The position numbers and the translations under genes were made by a program. DNA of 64,000 nucleotides from Bacillota bacterium (GTDB taxonomy: Bacteria > Bacillota > Clostridia > Lachnospirales > Lachnospiraceae): contig JAEZZO010000049.1 of the NCBI GenBank assembly GCA_023418475.1, positions 1 to 64,000 of the forward strand, given 5' to 3'. Shown one piece after another: positions 9,557-18,275 of this stretch (positions within the stretch are counted from its first letter, which is position 1; every line of letters starts with the position of its first letter). The notes under the pieces were generated by a model. It was not told the DNA's origin. It did no database searches and saw nothing but the letters and a program-made list of their open reading frames with translations.

Positions 9557-9585
9557 TTGCATGTCAATATACGATATGGTAATAT
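9557..9585 (+). promoter_or_regulatory. Candidate promoter of the CPBP protease gene
   Basis: TTGCAT (9557-9562) and TAATAT (9580-9585) are 17 bp apart, 40 bp upstream of the start codon. The 150-bp divergent gap must also contain the promoter of the ABC operon. Confidence 0.45.
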
Positions 9586-9624
9586 CTAACTAATAGTAAT
9601 ATTCATTTGAAAGGGGAAACAATC

Positions 9625-10440
9625 ATGATCACAAAAAAAACTGTGATTCAATATACGCTACTAACCTTTATTTTCTCTTTTTTTACATCAAGTATCGTGA
9701 TTGCTCTTGGGCAATTCGGTTACTCAATCAATACTACATTGGAAGAGGCTATACAAAACCCATGGGTTAACATTCCATTTGGACTATACGTTTTATCGCC
9801 TGCAATTGCGTCCTATATTGTATTGAAAAAAAATCATCATATTACAAGCTTTAGAGATTGGCTAAAAACCGTTTTCTATGTTAAAAATAGTTTTTTTTCC
9901 TATATGTTTATCATTGGCAGCCTTACGTTATATTTTTTGATACATCTTGTAGTATCAAATTCTACCTCCAACAAACTCCCATTTTATATGTTCTTTCTTA
10001 ATCTTCCTAATAATTTGTTTATTGGTGGGTTAGAGGAAGCTGGATGGATGTATATACTGCAGCCTGCTCTTATAAAAAGATATGGATTTTTTCTTTCTTC
10101 CATATTCGTCGGATCTTTATGGTTCGTTTGGCATATCCCACTTTTTTTTATACCTGGGACAAGTCATTATAGCGGGCTCATAAATATTGGTATGTTTGCC
10201 ATACAACTCATTTCATTTCGCTTTATTTATGGTGCAATCTACAAAATCACACACAAAGGTCATGTATTTATGAGTGTTTTATTTCATACTATGTTCAATG
10301 CTGCTTCTCCTGTCATTGGTATCCTACCTATGACTTGGAAAGGGACCATTCTGGCAAACTTCACAATTGTTTCTATATCGATTGTTTCAGTAATACTATG
10401 TAACAAATTTAGTAGATCCTCATCGAATGAATCTGCTTAA
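9625..10440 (+). CDS. CPBP-family intramembrane protease (CAAX/Abi type)
   Basis: This 271-residue polytopic membrane protein carries the CPBP (Rce1/Abi) signatures. The Glu pair is in GGLEEAGW (E137, E138), the first His is in FVWHIP (H170), and the second is in SVLFHTMFN (H221). The usual Arg of EExxxR is not at its normal place. Bacterial members act in peptide maturation, bacteriocin self-immunity or bacitracin-like resistance. Start 9625 is chosen because GAAAGGGGA precedes it; the TTG at 9607 lies inside that ribosome site. Its divergent position next to the exporter of a decayed peptide locus fits an immunity role, but this is inference. Confidence 0.85.
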   Translation: MITKKTVIQYTLLTFIFSFFTSSIVIALGQFGYSINTTLEEAIQNPWVNIPFGLYVLSPAIASYIVLKKNHHITSFRDWLKTVFYVKNSFFSYMFIIGSLTLYFLIHLVVSNSTSNKLPFYMFFLNLPNNLFIGGLEEAGWMYILQPALIKRYGFFLSSIFVGSLWFVWHIPLFFIPGTSHYSGLINIGMFAIQLISFRFIYGAIYKITHKGHVFMSVLFHTMFNAASPVIGILPMTWKGTILANFTIVSISIVSVILCNKFSRSSSNESA

Positions 10441-10451
10441 ATTCTATTTTG

Positions 10452-11261
10452 TTAACTCCTTATTTTCTCATCATAAAAATCATAATCATTAGAAAAATTA
10501 TAATGATTGACAAAATCAAGCGGTAATACTTCATTCGCCCAATAGATACCATTTGACCTTTTTGTATGAATTACATTTCTTGCAACTTGTGCTGCTACTG
10601 TACCTGTCATTTCATAACTTGACTCCACCTGTAAATTTAATTGCCATCTGACATTTTTTCCATTCTTCATGCCCAATGCATCAATTACAAGAGCGATCCA
10701 TTCATCTTTCGACTGTTCTCCTAGATGTAGTTGCAACTGTTTCAATGCGTCTTCTAGTGAGGCTTCTTGTTGCAACTGATAAAATTGTACCGCTAATCGT
10801 AACATGAAATCATTTGATGCAATATTATACCAATGAAGCTCTTCAATTTTACGAAGTTTAAGGATATCTAATATCTCTCTGCTTATAAATAATTTTTTAT
10901 ACACTGGAGCATCAATACCAGAGACAAATTCCTTCTTCAACATATTGATTTTATCTTCTACAATACCGTTCTCTTTCCAATAGCAATCCGTCTTTCCAAT
11001 GGAACTATACGCACTCATTAAAATATCGGATAACGATGTCTTCGTATATCTCTCTGCACCACCAACATAACACTTAACACAATCTGTCTGATCCAATAAT
11101 TCATCCGTTACTCGTTTTAATAATAAGCCAGATATCCCTGGGTAAAAACCGGCACCAACGTAGCACACACCATTTTCAATCAATTCTCTACTATCTTCTT
11201 GATCAATAAGTATAGCATTTGATACATCGTAAGCGATGAATACCCCCGTACTAATAGGCAC
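10452..11261 (-). pseudogene. Truncated saccharopine-dehydrogenase-like protein
   Basis: The 269-residue reading contains YDVSNAILID, then GAGFYPGISGLLLKR, a pattern found after the Rossmann domain in saccharopine dehydrogenase-like oxidoreductases. The N-terminal nucleotide-binding half (about 110 residues with the G-x-G-x-x-G motif) is missing. The open frame starts at a GTG with no ribosome site, directly at the junction with the IS66 remnant. The gene was therefore probably cut by that element and is non-functional. It ends 12 bp from, and converges with, the CPBP gene. Confidence 0.65.
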
Positions 11262-11292
11262 TCTAAGCAGGAAGCAGGAAGCATTCTGCCGA

Positions 11293-11571
11293 TTAAATCG
11301 GTATGCTCCCGCGATTTGCTGGTGTTTCGCTTTCTGTATCCATCACTCCTGAGCATCTTTCCTTTATAAATTCACTCCACGGCATAAGCTGTTTTATGCC
11401 TGCGGGCTCATTTTTGTAGTCCGGCATATACAGCAGCAGTGTGTAAAGATATTGGAAGACGTTCAACTGATTGGCTTTTGCAGTTTCTATAAGACTGAGA
11501 ACTATTGCACTTGCTTTGGCTCCATCCTCCGTGTCATGGAATAAAAAGTTCTTTCTTTTATGCGCTATAAC
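11293..11571 (-). pseudogene. C-terminal remnant of an IS66-family transposase (TnpC)
   Basis: A minus-strand frame of about 90 codons reads RKNFLFHDTEDGAKASA, then LIETAKANQLN and EPAGIKQLMPW before TAA at 11293. These match the extreme C-terminus of IS66 TnpC (the K-N-F-L-F-x-D-T-x-x-G-A-x-A-S and E-T-A-K-A-N-x-L blocks). The DDE core is absent. It abuts the truncated dehydrogenase on one side and the recombinase element on the other. Confidence 0.8.
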
Positions 11572-11608
11572 ACATAAGAGAAATTATGTGCTCAATAAAG
11601 TTATGTGC
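11571..11608. repeat. Short inverted/direct repeats at the left edge of the recombinase element
   Basis: CACATAA (11571-11577) is complementary to TTATGTG (11584-11590), and TTATGTGC recurs at 11601. These sit exactly where the IS66 remnant ends and before the recombinase genes, so they may be end or core sites of the recombinase-encoding element. Confidence 0.3.
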
Positions 11609-11669
11609 TGTTAACAACTAATGCTATTATGGATTTGTCACTAAGTAACATTACAATAGGAGGCAAACC

Positions 11670-12742
11670 ATGAATAAACGATCAATTGAGACCTTTTCAA
11701 CATTCCTTAGAACAAGAGGATATGCTGAAGATTTCAACTAGGCATAACATAAGAGCCGCGGCCAGACAGTTCTTTCTTCTAAAAACAGGAACCATCTACA
11801 AGGATTATGTTAATAGAACAAATAGGCAATCAGGTTATGCGGATATCTTAAATGATTTTTTTCATTTATTCTACTGAGTTCAAAGGTATTACATCTGATT
11901 CTACCAAATCTGAATGCCAGCACATAAAAGCATTTTTGTCCTATCTTGGAGATGCAACATACGAATCTCTTTCAAAACTGGTAGCACATGATATAAGAGA
12001 TTACGTATGCAGTGCATTTCAAGATTTAAAGGTGTCAAGTATCGGTAGATATGTAACTTCTCTGCAAAATTTCTTCCGATTTCTTGAATATAAAGGATAT
12101 CTCATAAACGATACTCTGATAGAACTTCCTTTAGCACCAGCAGCTTGGGCAAAAGGGATAGTCCCAGTCATTCTTACAACAGATGAAGAAAAGCGGCTTC
12201 GGTATCATCATCCCAGAAATCAAAAGAACGAGAATCGGAACAGGATCATCATCTTTTTAATGTTGGATCTCCGTATGCGTTGTTCTGAAGTTGCAAACCT
12301 GAAACTTACGGATATCTCATGGAGTAAAGGAACTATAAAACTTCATAATACTAAAAATGCTCATAACAGAGAGCTTCCACTCCCAAGTAGTTTAGGTCAT
12401 ATGTTAGAAACATATATCATATCTGAAAGGCCTAAAGTAAAAACAGATATGCTGTTTATTCGCAAATATCTTCACAACTACCTGCCAATGAATCTAGGCT
12501 GTGTCCGCCGTGTCGTCCGTGAAGCTTATCATAAAGAAAATATCTCCGGATGCTGGAAAGGCTCACACGCGTTACGACGGACAGCCGCTTCTCATATATA
12601 TAATAGTGGAATTGGACTGAAGCTTACCGCCGATCTTCTTGGTCACGAATCAATTGATTCAACTACTGCTTATGTGAAAGTTGATTTTAATTCTCTTCGA
12701 AGTGTTGCCTTTTACTGGCCAGGAGGTGATTCTAATGAATGA
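11670..12742 (+). pseudogene. Tyrosine recombinase, frameshifted in its N-terminal region
   Basis: An ATG at 11670 with GGAGGC upstream opens a reading that stops at 11736. The protein continues in a second frame (from about 11740) and a third (from about 11860), so two frameshifts separate the N-terminus from the catalytic part. The 11852-12742 frame keeps the catalytic set: Arg in MRCSEVANLKL, HALRRTAASH, LGHESIDS and the nucleophile Tyr in TTAYVKV. It overlaps the next recombinase by 8 bp (ATGAATGA). Two or more overlapping tyrosine recombinases of this kind occur in Tn554-like and RIT-type elements. Confidence 0.75.
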
Positions 12743-13385
12743 AAACAGAATCTCAAGGCAGCTAATCGAATATCTTGAATATAAACATAGTCTTGGATTT
12801 AAACTTGAACATGAAGAAGGCGTTCTGAAAAACTTTGTCCGCTATACGTTAGAAGCTGTTTATGATGGACCAATAAAAAGAGATATTGTGTTCCAGTGGA
12901 TTTCAAATGGCATGCCTTCAGACAAAACCAGAGGTAGAAAGATTGAAGTAATAAGACCTTTCTCCAAGTATGCTGCAACATTTGATGACCAGGCAGAAGC
13001 CATATATGACCTGATCTATAAGAATGTCCACGACAGACCAGTCCCTTATTTCTATACAGAAGACGAAGTGTTTCAGCTGATGAAACGTTGTAAAATACTT
13101 TATTCTCCCGACGGAATCCGAGCCAAAACAATTGAAACAATCATTGGCTTATTGTGGTCGACAGGACTTCGCCCATCGGAACCGATTCATTTGATAACAA
13201 GCGATGTGGATCTCCACAATGGTATTCTTCATATTCGAAATACAAAGTTTTCAAAAGAACGGTTTGTCCCAATAACGGAATCTGTTGTGCAGAAACTATC
13301 TGATTATAAGCTCTGGATTGAAAGCAAGATAGGAGTTCGATTTTTGGATGACACTGTACGTCGTGACTGTCTGTGGTCTTTTTGA
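12735..13385 (+). pseudogene. Second tyrosine recombinase, truncated C-terminally
   Basis: The start at 12735 follows AGGAGGTG and overlaps the end of the preceding recombinase gene. The 216-residue reading has a SAM-like DNA-binding N-terminus (YLEYKHSLGFKLEHEEG) and the first catalytic region (TGLRPSEPIHL). It then ends after RRDCLWSF without the HxLR, LGH and Tyr motifs, so it lacks about the last 90 residues and cannot recombine. Downstream, 13386-13682 contains no gene I can recognise. Confidence 0.7.
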
Positions 13386-13682
13386 ACCATTTTAGTCCAA
13401 CTCCTTTAAGTGTATTAGAGTGAATCAGGACAGTGACGAAAAGAGAATTGAACCAAACGAGTCCGAAGTCCCAAATCCCAGAACAGGAGAAATATCACTC
13501 TTGTAAAAAGATTATCTCATAGAGTTAGTGAGTTGAAAAACCAGTGGGTTATTCATCGGATACGCTACATTTCCATATCGCATTTGAAAATGTGGATAAA
13601 AAAGGACCCTTCTCTAGAATTTCTTCTAAAGAAAAGTCCTCATTTTTATAATAATTTATCCTGTAAAGTTCAAAGCAATCCG

Positions 13683-14237
13683 TCACATGAGACCATATTT
13701 CTTCATCATAAAATATGATCTCGTTTTAGATTCAATGTAATAATTAATGTCTCTTTTGCTTTCTATCGAATAAAGACTGTGACACATATCATCTTCAATA
13801 TCTTTAATAATCTGCACTAAAGCTATTTCTCTAAGGTTTACCCATTCCTTTCTTAAAAATGCTGGTGTTGTAGTTCGCTTTAATATTTTTTCTTCACTGT
13901 ATTTGCTTATTGCATTCCTGCTCCATATATTAATAACCAAATTTTTTAAACTTAGTGCTAAATATAAAATTATCACACAGAAATAAAAGACGATAAATGC
14001 TATGTTAAGCCAACTTGTAGAGGATGCGGATGAAAGAGCCTCTTCTCCGACTCCTTTGCTGTGGCGGATTGATGCTTTAATCCCTTCACTACCATTAGAG
14101 GTAATCACCATTTTTACAAAACTTTGTGGTGGCAATTCTGAATAAATTATTTGTACACCATTAGCTTTTGAAAACTCTTGTACAATATCACTTTGGGTGT
14201 TTTTTTCTATGGAATAGTTTTTGATGTCTCCATCCAA
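13683..14237 (-). CDS. Single-pass membrane protein of unknown function
   Basis: The 184-residue reading has an acidic/polar N-terminus, one clear membrane segment (about residues 75-97, LNIAFIVFYFCVIILYLAL) and a charged, probably helical, cytoplasmic tail. The only start available is TTG at 14237, with no good ribosome site. An in-frame stop lies just upstream, so the true N-terminus may be lost. No family is recognised. It lies 47 bp after the toroid-fold gene in the same direction. Confidence 0.4.
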   Translation of the reverse strand: MDGDIKNYSIEKNTQSDIVQEFSKANGVQIIYSELPPQSFVKMVITSNGSEGIKASIRHSKGVGEEALSSASSTSWLNIAFIVFYFCVIILYLALSLKNLVINIWSRNAISKYSEEKILKRTTTPAFLRKEWVNLREIALVQIIKDIEDDMCHSLYSIESKRDINYYIESKTRSYFMMKKYGLM

Positions 14238-14284
14238 ATCAATTACTATTTTTCTCTACTCCGCAAATTTTCGACGATTTTATA

Positions 14285-15205
14285 TTATTCCATGTTTAAC
14301 CCCTTTAAAAACCTCAGGTTCATTATAATTAAATGAGCTTTCCACCAATTTTCGGCAATATGCCACTGCGCTAAATTTTCATCCCAGCGCCAGTTAATTG
14401 GCCAAGTTCCATCGTCACTCTGCGCATTCTTTATGAAATCACATTCAAAGTCTGCCAATTCTTTGAAACTATGATATAGAAAGTTCTGCTTATCCATGAA
14501 GAAATTAGAAGGTTTACACACATACCACTCTCTCCATTTATCCCTATCCCATGTCAGAACCTTATTTACTCTCTCCTGTAAAATCTTCTCAAATTCATTC
14601 ATGGACAACTCATCGGCTAGACCCGCCTTACGACAATACTGTGTCATCCTCACATAACAGCTAAGAATATGCATCTCATCGCACTTATCTGTTTCCTTCA
14701 GATAAATAATCGCATCTTTAACAATACCATAGCATTTTTTATAAAGATCACTATCCTTACTGGCAAACTTCAAAGAAAATCCTGCTAATGCAGCGGTTGG
14801 ATTATAGGTAATCGTGTCATAAGATTGAATGTCATAAGTCCACCAGGATGCACGGGGATAGTCGTTATTTGATGGTACCGTATTAAGCCAGCACTTTCCA
14901 TTGAAATGCTTGCCGCTATCCAAGTACCTGAGTATTCCCTGAACGATTAGGTGATCCTCTTCATAACTTATCTCATGCAGTATTTCCGTCGCTGCCCAGG
15001 TTTGTATTGGTGAGGACAACGGGTTAAAAGAATCTGCTTCCACCGCATGTCCAAATCCACCATCCTCATTTTGATATTCTATAAGAGCTGACAATACAGC
15101 TTCTCGGCTACCATTTTCAAATAAATACCGAAATCTCGCTTGATCTAGTTGTCTGGCATTATAACAAATCCATTTTCTTGCTTTCTCAAAAATACTATTA
15201 TCCAT
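14285..15205 (-). CDS. Alpha/alpha-toroid protein (prenyltransferase/squalene-oxidase repeat type)
   Basis: This 306-residue cytosolic protein contains QNEDGGFGHAVEAD near residue 45 and NAQSDDGTWPINWRW near residue 265. These are the D-G-x-F/W repeat motifs of the terpenoid cyclase/prenyltransferase toroid fold. The DxDD-type cyclase motif is not seen, so catalytic activity is uncertain. Related single-gene proteins in Firmicutes have no established function. A strong GAAGGAG site lies before the ATG at 15205. Confidence 0.7.
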   Translation of the reverse strand: MDNSIFEKARKWICYNARQLDQARFRYLFENGSREAVLSALIEYQNEDGGFGHAVEADSFNPLSSPIQTWAATEILHEISYEEDHLIVQGILRYLDSGKHFNGKCWLNTVPSNNDYPRASWWTYDIQSYDTITYNPTAALAGFSLKFASKDSDLYKKCYGIVKDAIIYLKETDKCDEMHILSCYVRMTQYCRKAGLADELSMNEFEKILQERVNKVLTWDRDKWREWYVCKPSNFFMDKQNFLYHSFKELADFECDFIKNAQSDDGTWPINWRWDENLAQWHIAENWWKAHLIIMNLRFLKGLNME

Positions 15206-15235
15206 ACTTATATCTCCTTCTATGTTAATACGATT

Positions 15236-15360
15236 TAGGCAATTGCGAAACTATATAGCTGTTCAAATTGTATACACAGAAAACACATATTTCTCCGCTC
15301 CAGAACATGTGCATTCTGTGTATACATTTAATATAATTCTTGCGTTTCGTAATTACCTAT
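15236..15360. repeat. Miniature inverted-repeat element (family 2)
   Basis: Two 53-bp arms (15236-15288 and 15308-15360) align as an imperfect inverted repeat sharing TAGGNAATT, CGAAAC and TGTATACACAGAA. The half-site CGAAACGCAAGAATTATATT in the right arm recurs at 58037-58056. The element fills most of the gap between the toroid gene and the 5'-nucleotidase gene and could form a long hairpin. Confidence 0.55.
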
Positions 15361-15390
15361 AATAATTCGAGTGACAAAAGTCAGATTTAA

Positions 15391-17025
15391 TCATTGAACA
15401 ATAGCTATCCGTCCGTCCCCATAGGCTTGTGCATACAAGGATGTATTCTGTAAATAACTGCCGGTCAGAAAATTAAGCAGTGCATCGAAGTCCAGCCCCA
15501 CGTCAGCTTCAAGCACTGGGCAGCCGGTAAACATAGAATATCCATCGCCTCTATCGCGCAAGGTGTAGTCGGTTCCTGCCAGAGAATAGGTTTTATTAGG
15601 CTCCAACGGCTTGCCGCCTACCAGAACGTTCTGTACCCGCCGCTCGCCCTTCACTCCGGTGAACATACCCGCTTCATTTTTCGTTACAGGAGATACAATG
15701 TCATTGCGGAAGGTAAAGGTAATCCCGGACACCTGTAGAAAGCCGCCGTTCTCTTCCGGAACCGCGCTGACGGAAAGTTCCAGGGCATCTAAAAGCTGCT
15801 GTCCCGTCACCTGAATGGTACACAGGTGATTGCCGAAAGGGAATACACTCTGCACATCACCATAAGTGATTTCACCTGCTTTGATGCTTGTCCGGATGCC
15901 TCCCCCGTTCATCACGGCCACGTCACTGCCTGCTGCCGCCTTTATCGCGTCAGCGCAAAGATTACCCAGATTGGTCTCCGCGTTTCGTATGATGCGCACG
16001 CCGGTCATCGGATCATTTGTAACAAGATTATCCATGACCTTTGCAACCGGGTGCTTTAGCTTCTGCTCATACTTTGCCTTCAAACCGTCGATGTATGCGA
16101 CGGTGTCTACGTCTTTCTTTGTATAATCGGAAACAAGACCCGTAGAGAGATTGCCATTTCGGTCAATCAGCAGATAGCCGATGTGGGTGAGGCCTGTCCC
16201 TGTAGAGGAGAGCAGAACGCGTCTGCCATCCTTATTCTGAACACGCTCGCACTCCACAACACTGTGGGAATGCCCGTCCAGCACCACGTTTATGCCATTT
16301 GTATTTGCAATCAGCTCAGTGGAAAGGTAAGGAGCCGTAGATGCGTCGATTCCCAGATGGGTCAGTGCAATCACGTAATCTGCACCTGCTTTTCTGGCAG
16401 CATCAACTGTTTTCTGGGTCGCATCCCATAACTTTTTTCCGTTCTTATCCTGCATAAAAGAGTATTTATAATTGCCGTTTTTATCCATGAAATAGGCAGG
16501 TCTACAGGAGGTGAGTGTCTTTGGCGTGGAAACACCCACAAAAGCGATTTTGACGCCGTCACGCTCTACTATGGAATAGGACTGGTAGACCGGCTTGCCG
16601 CTTGCCTTATCTATAAAATTGAGGGACAGAAACGGGAATTTAACCTTCTTAGACAGGTTACACAGAGTGTCTTGTCCATAGTCGAATTCGTGGTTACCCA
16701 GCGCCATGGCGCAGTAGCCCAGTCGGTTCATAATTTGAATAGGCAGTAAGCCCTCCGATAATGAACCGATAGACGCGCCCTGTATAGCATCACCGGTGTC
16801 CACTAACAGTACGGAAGCGCCTTGCGCCTTCAGCTCGCTTTTGAACGCAGCAAGTCCCGCGTAGCCGATATTTTCATCCACCGCGCAGTGAACATCACCG
16901 GTATAAAGCACGGCGATGTCCATACTCCGCTCTGCTTTCTTCGGTGTGCTGCCCATCAGGAACAGGGAAAGAATCATAATCAAGAAGACTGTTACTATGT
17001 AAGTTAATTTGCTTTTATATTTCAT
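15391..17025 (-). CDS. Secreted 5'-nucleotidase / metallophosphoesterase (UshA/YfkN type)
   Basis: This 544-residue protein begins with a signal or anchor helix (residues 8-24). It then has the metallophosphatase domain with D44xH46, D76 in VDTGD, GNHEFDYG (110-117) and DGHSHS, followed by the 5'-nucleotidase C-terminal domain (about 320-510, ending near SGITFTF and YTLRDRGDGYSMF). All dimetal ligands are visible. It hydrolyses nucleotides or nucleotide sugars outside the membrane to recover phosphate and nucleosides. There is no LPXTG anchor. The gene is visibly richer in G+C than its neighbours, suggesting separate acquisition. The ATG at 17025 has GGAG upstream. Confidence 0.9.
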   Translation of the reverse strand: MKYKSKLTYIVTVFLIMILSLFLMGSTPKKAERSMDIAVLYTGDVHCAVDENIGYAGLAAFKSELKAQGASVLLVDTGDAIQGASIGSLSEGLLPIQIMNRLGYCAMALGNHEFDYGQDTLCNLSKKVKFPFLSLNFIDKASGKPVYQSYSIVERDGVKIAFVGVSTPKTLTSCRPAYFMDKNGNYKYSFMQDKNGKKLWDATQKTVDAARKAGADYVIALTHLGIDASTAPYLSTELIANTNGINVVLDGHSHSVVECERVQNKDGRRVLLSSTGTGLTHIGYLLIDRNGNLSTGLVSDYTKKDVDTVAYIDGLKAKYEQKLKHPVAKVMDNLVTNDPMTGVRIIRNAETNLGNLCADAIKAAAGSDVAVMNGGGIRTSIKAGEITYGDVQSVFPFGNHLCTIQVTGQQLLDALELSVSAVPEENGGFLQVSGITFTFRNDIVSPVTKNEAGMFTGVKGERRVQNVLVGGKPLEPNKTYSLAGTDYTLRDRGDGYSMFTGCPVLEADVGLDFDALLNFLTGSYLQNTSLYAQAYGDGRIAIVQ

Positions 17026-17113
17026 ATTTATTTCTCCATTCTGAGATTTATATCGTACCGTTTTTTCTCTGTTACCTTTTATTCATTTACAACAACCCAA
17101 TAATAGATTACTT

Positions 17114-17766
17114 TTATTTTTTCTCTTTGGATCGATTAATAATAATTGCGTACTTTTTATGAGTCTTATCAACGGCAGTTACGGTAACATAGAATTTATT
17201 AATTCCTACTTTTAGGTTATATGTTCCATTTCCAACTATTTTAGCAGATTTATCTTTCGGTGTTGCAAATATTTTGACCTTAGATGTTTGATAAGAATTG
17301 AGATAAAAACAGAGCTTACATCGTTGCCAACATTTACGGTATAGCTATCTCTACTTTCAGTAAACATTTTATCATCTATTATAGTATCATCCGCGGTATT
17401 TTTGATACTAATCCCTGTTACATCATTGTTATCATCTGCGTTACTATCTCTGGTCACCGTAAAAGTATAGACTTTGTCATTACCAGCGGCATGATACTCT
17501 AGAACATTAACTCCTACCTTTAACTCATAGTATTTTTGGACTTTAAAAGTATCCCCCCTCTCTTCTTTGATAAACAATTCATAAAGATTGATTTTAGACG
17601 TTTCATATTCTACATTTGCTATATACTTCATGGTATCTCGTCTAAAATAATGTAGCGAATATTCATCATCTTCTGGATATAATATAAGCTGGCTTTTATT
17701 TTGATCAAGCAAACCAATGTCTAACGTTTCTGATGCAAATGCAACTGAATAGGTTCCTAAAACCAT
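17114..17766 (-). pseudogene. Secreted cadherin-like beta-sandwich protein, frameshifted
   Basis: The N-terminal frame (17236-17766) contains repeats of the Cadherin-like beta-sandwich type (YYELKVGVNVLEYHAAG, then YTFTVTRDS). Near 17290-17310 the reading shifts, and the other frame continues TSKVKIFATPKDKSA, then GNGTYNLKVGINKFYVTVTA, to TAA at 17114, completing the second domain. The hydrophobic signal sequence begins about 12 codons before the ATG at 17766, where no start codon remains in frame. Both defects suggest a dead gene for a surface or exported binding protein. Confidence 0.65.
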
Positions 17767-17997
17767 TGATATAACGAATAATAAAAATACAATTTTTTTA
17801 TTTTCCCCTCATTCCTGTATTGTGGTCAAGCATAACAATTTGTTTTGATATGTTTATTTTACCATATAATTTCCATAATCAACAACGAAAATAATATTTA
17901 TTTAAATAATTTTACATTCGCAAAGCTAGTTTATAATAAATATCTTAGCCATTGGCTATGTCTTTCCTAATACCAGACGGACTCGGCAGTTACACCC

Positions 17998-18155
17998 GTT
18001 GAAACGTGCGCTGGATAGAGTAGGCGGGTGAGATTATCACCCGCCCCTCATCAAACCGTACGTGAGGTTCTCCCTCATACGGCTTTCCGACATTCTTCTT
18101 TTGTTGGACTTACACCGACAGGCATGGTCCAGCTTCGCGGGACACACGCGCACCA
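17998..18155 (-). mobile_element. Group II intron remnant with 5' and 3' ends but no body
   Basis: On the minus strand a domain V-like hairpin (18053-18086, AGCCGTATGAGGG ... CCTCACGTACGGTTT) is followed by a domain VI-like stem (18023-18045, GGCGGGTGA/TCACCCGCC) and CCTACTCTAT. Just upstream, GTGCGCGTGTG (5' end near 18153) and CGGTGTAAGTCC resemble the 5' end and domain I of bacterial group II introns. About 2 kb with the rest of domain I and the reverse transcriptase are absent, so this is an internally deleted copy. The flanking 17767-17997 holds no gene. Confidence 0.65.
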
Positions 18156-18158
18156 TCT

Positions 18159-18192
18159 AAATAAAACTCCCTAAAAATAGGAAGTTTTATTT
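18159..18192 (-). terminator. Terminator of the esterase gene
   Basis: AAATAAAACTCCCTA and TAGGAAGTTTTATTT form a nearly perfect 15-bp stem with a 4-base loop. On the minus strand it ends in TTTTATTT, about 85 bp after the esterase stop codon. Confidence 0.65.
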
Positions 18193-18275
18193 AACAATAA
18201 TCAGTTATGAATTATTTGTTCGCCTTTAATGATCTATGAAATAAGTACTTTTTGACCTCATATATATGCTATCGC

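Noticed and set aside
13533..13718. A 61-codon plus-strand frame between the recombinase remnant and the membrane protein
   Set aside because: No ribosome site, low-complexity His/Lys/Ser content and overlap with the 3' end of the neighbouring gene.
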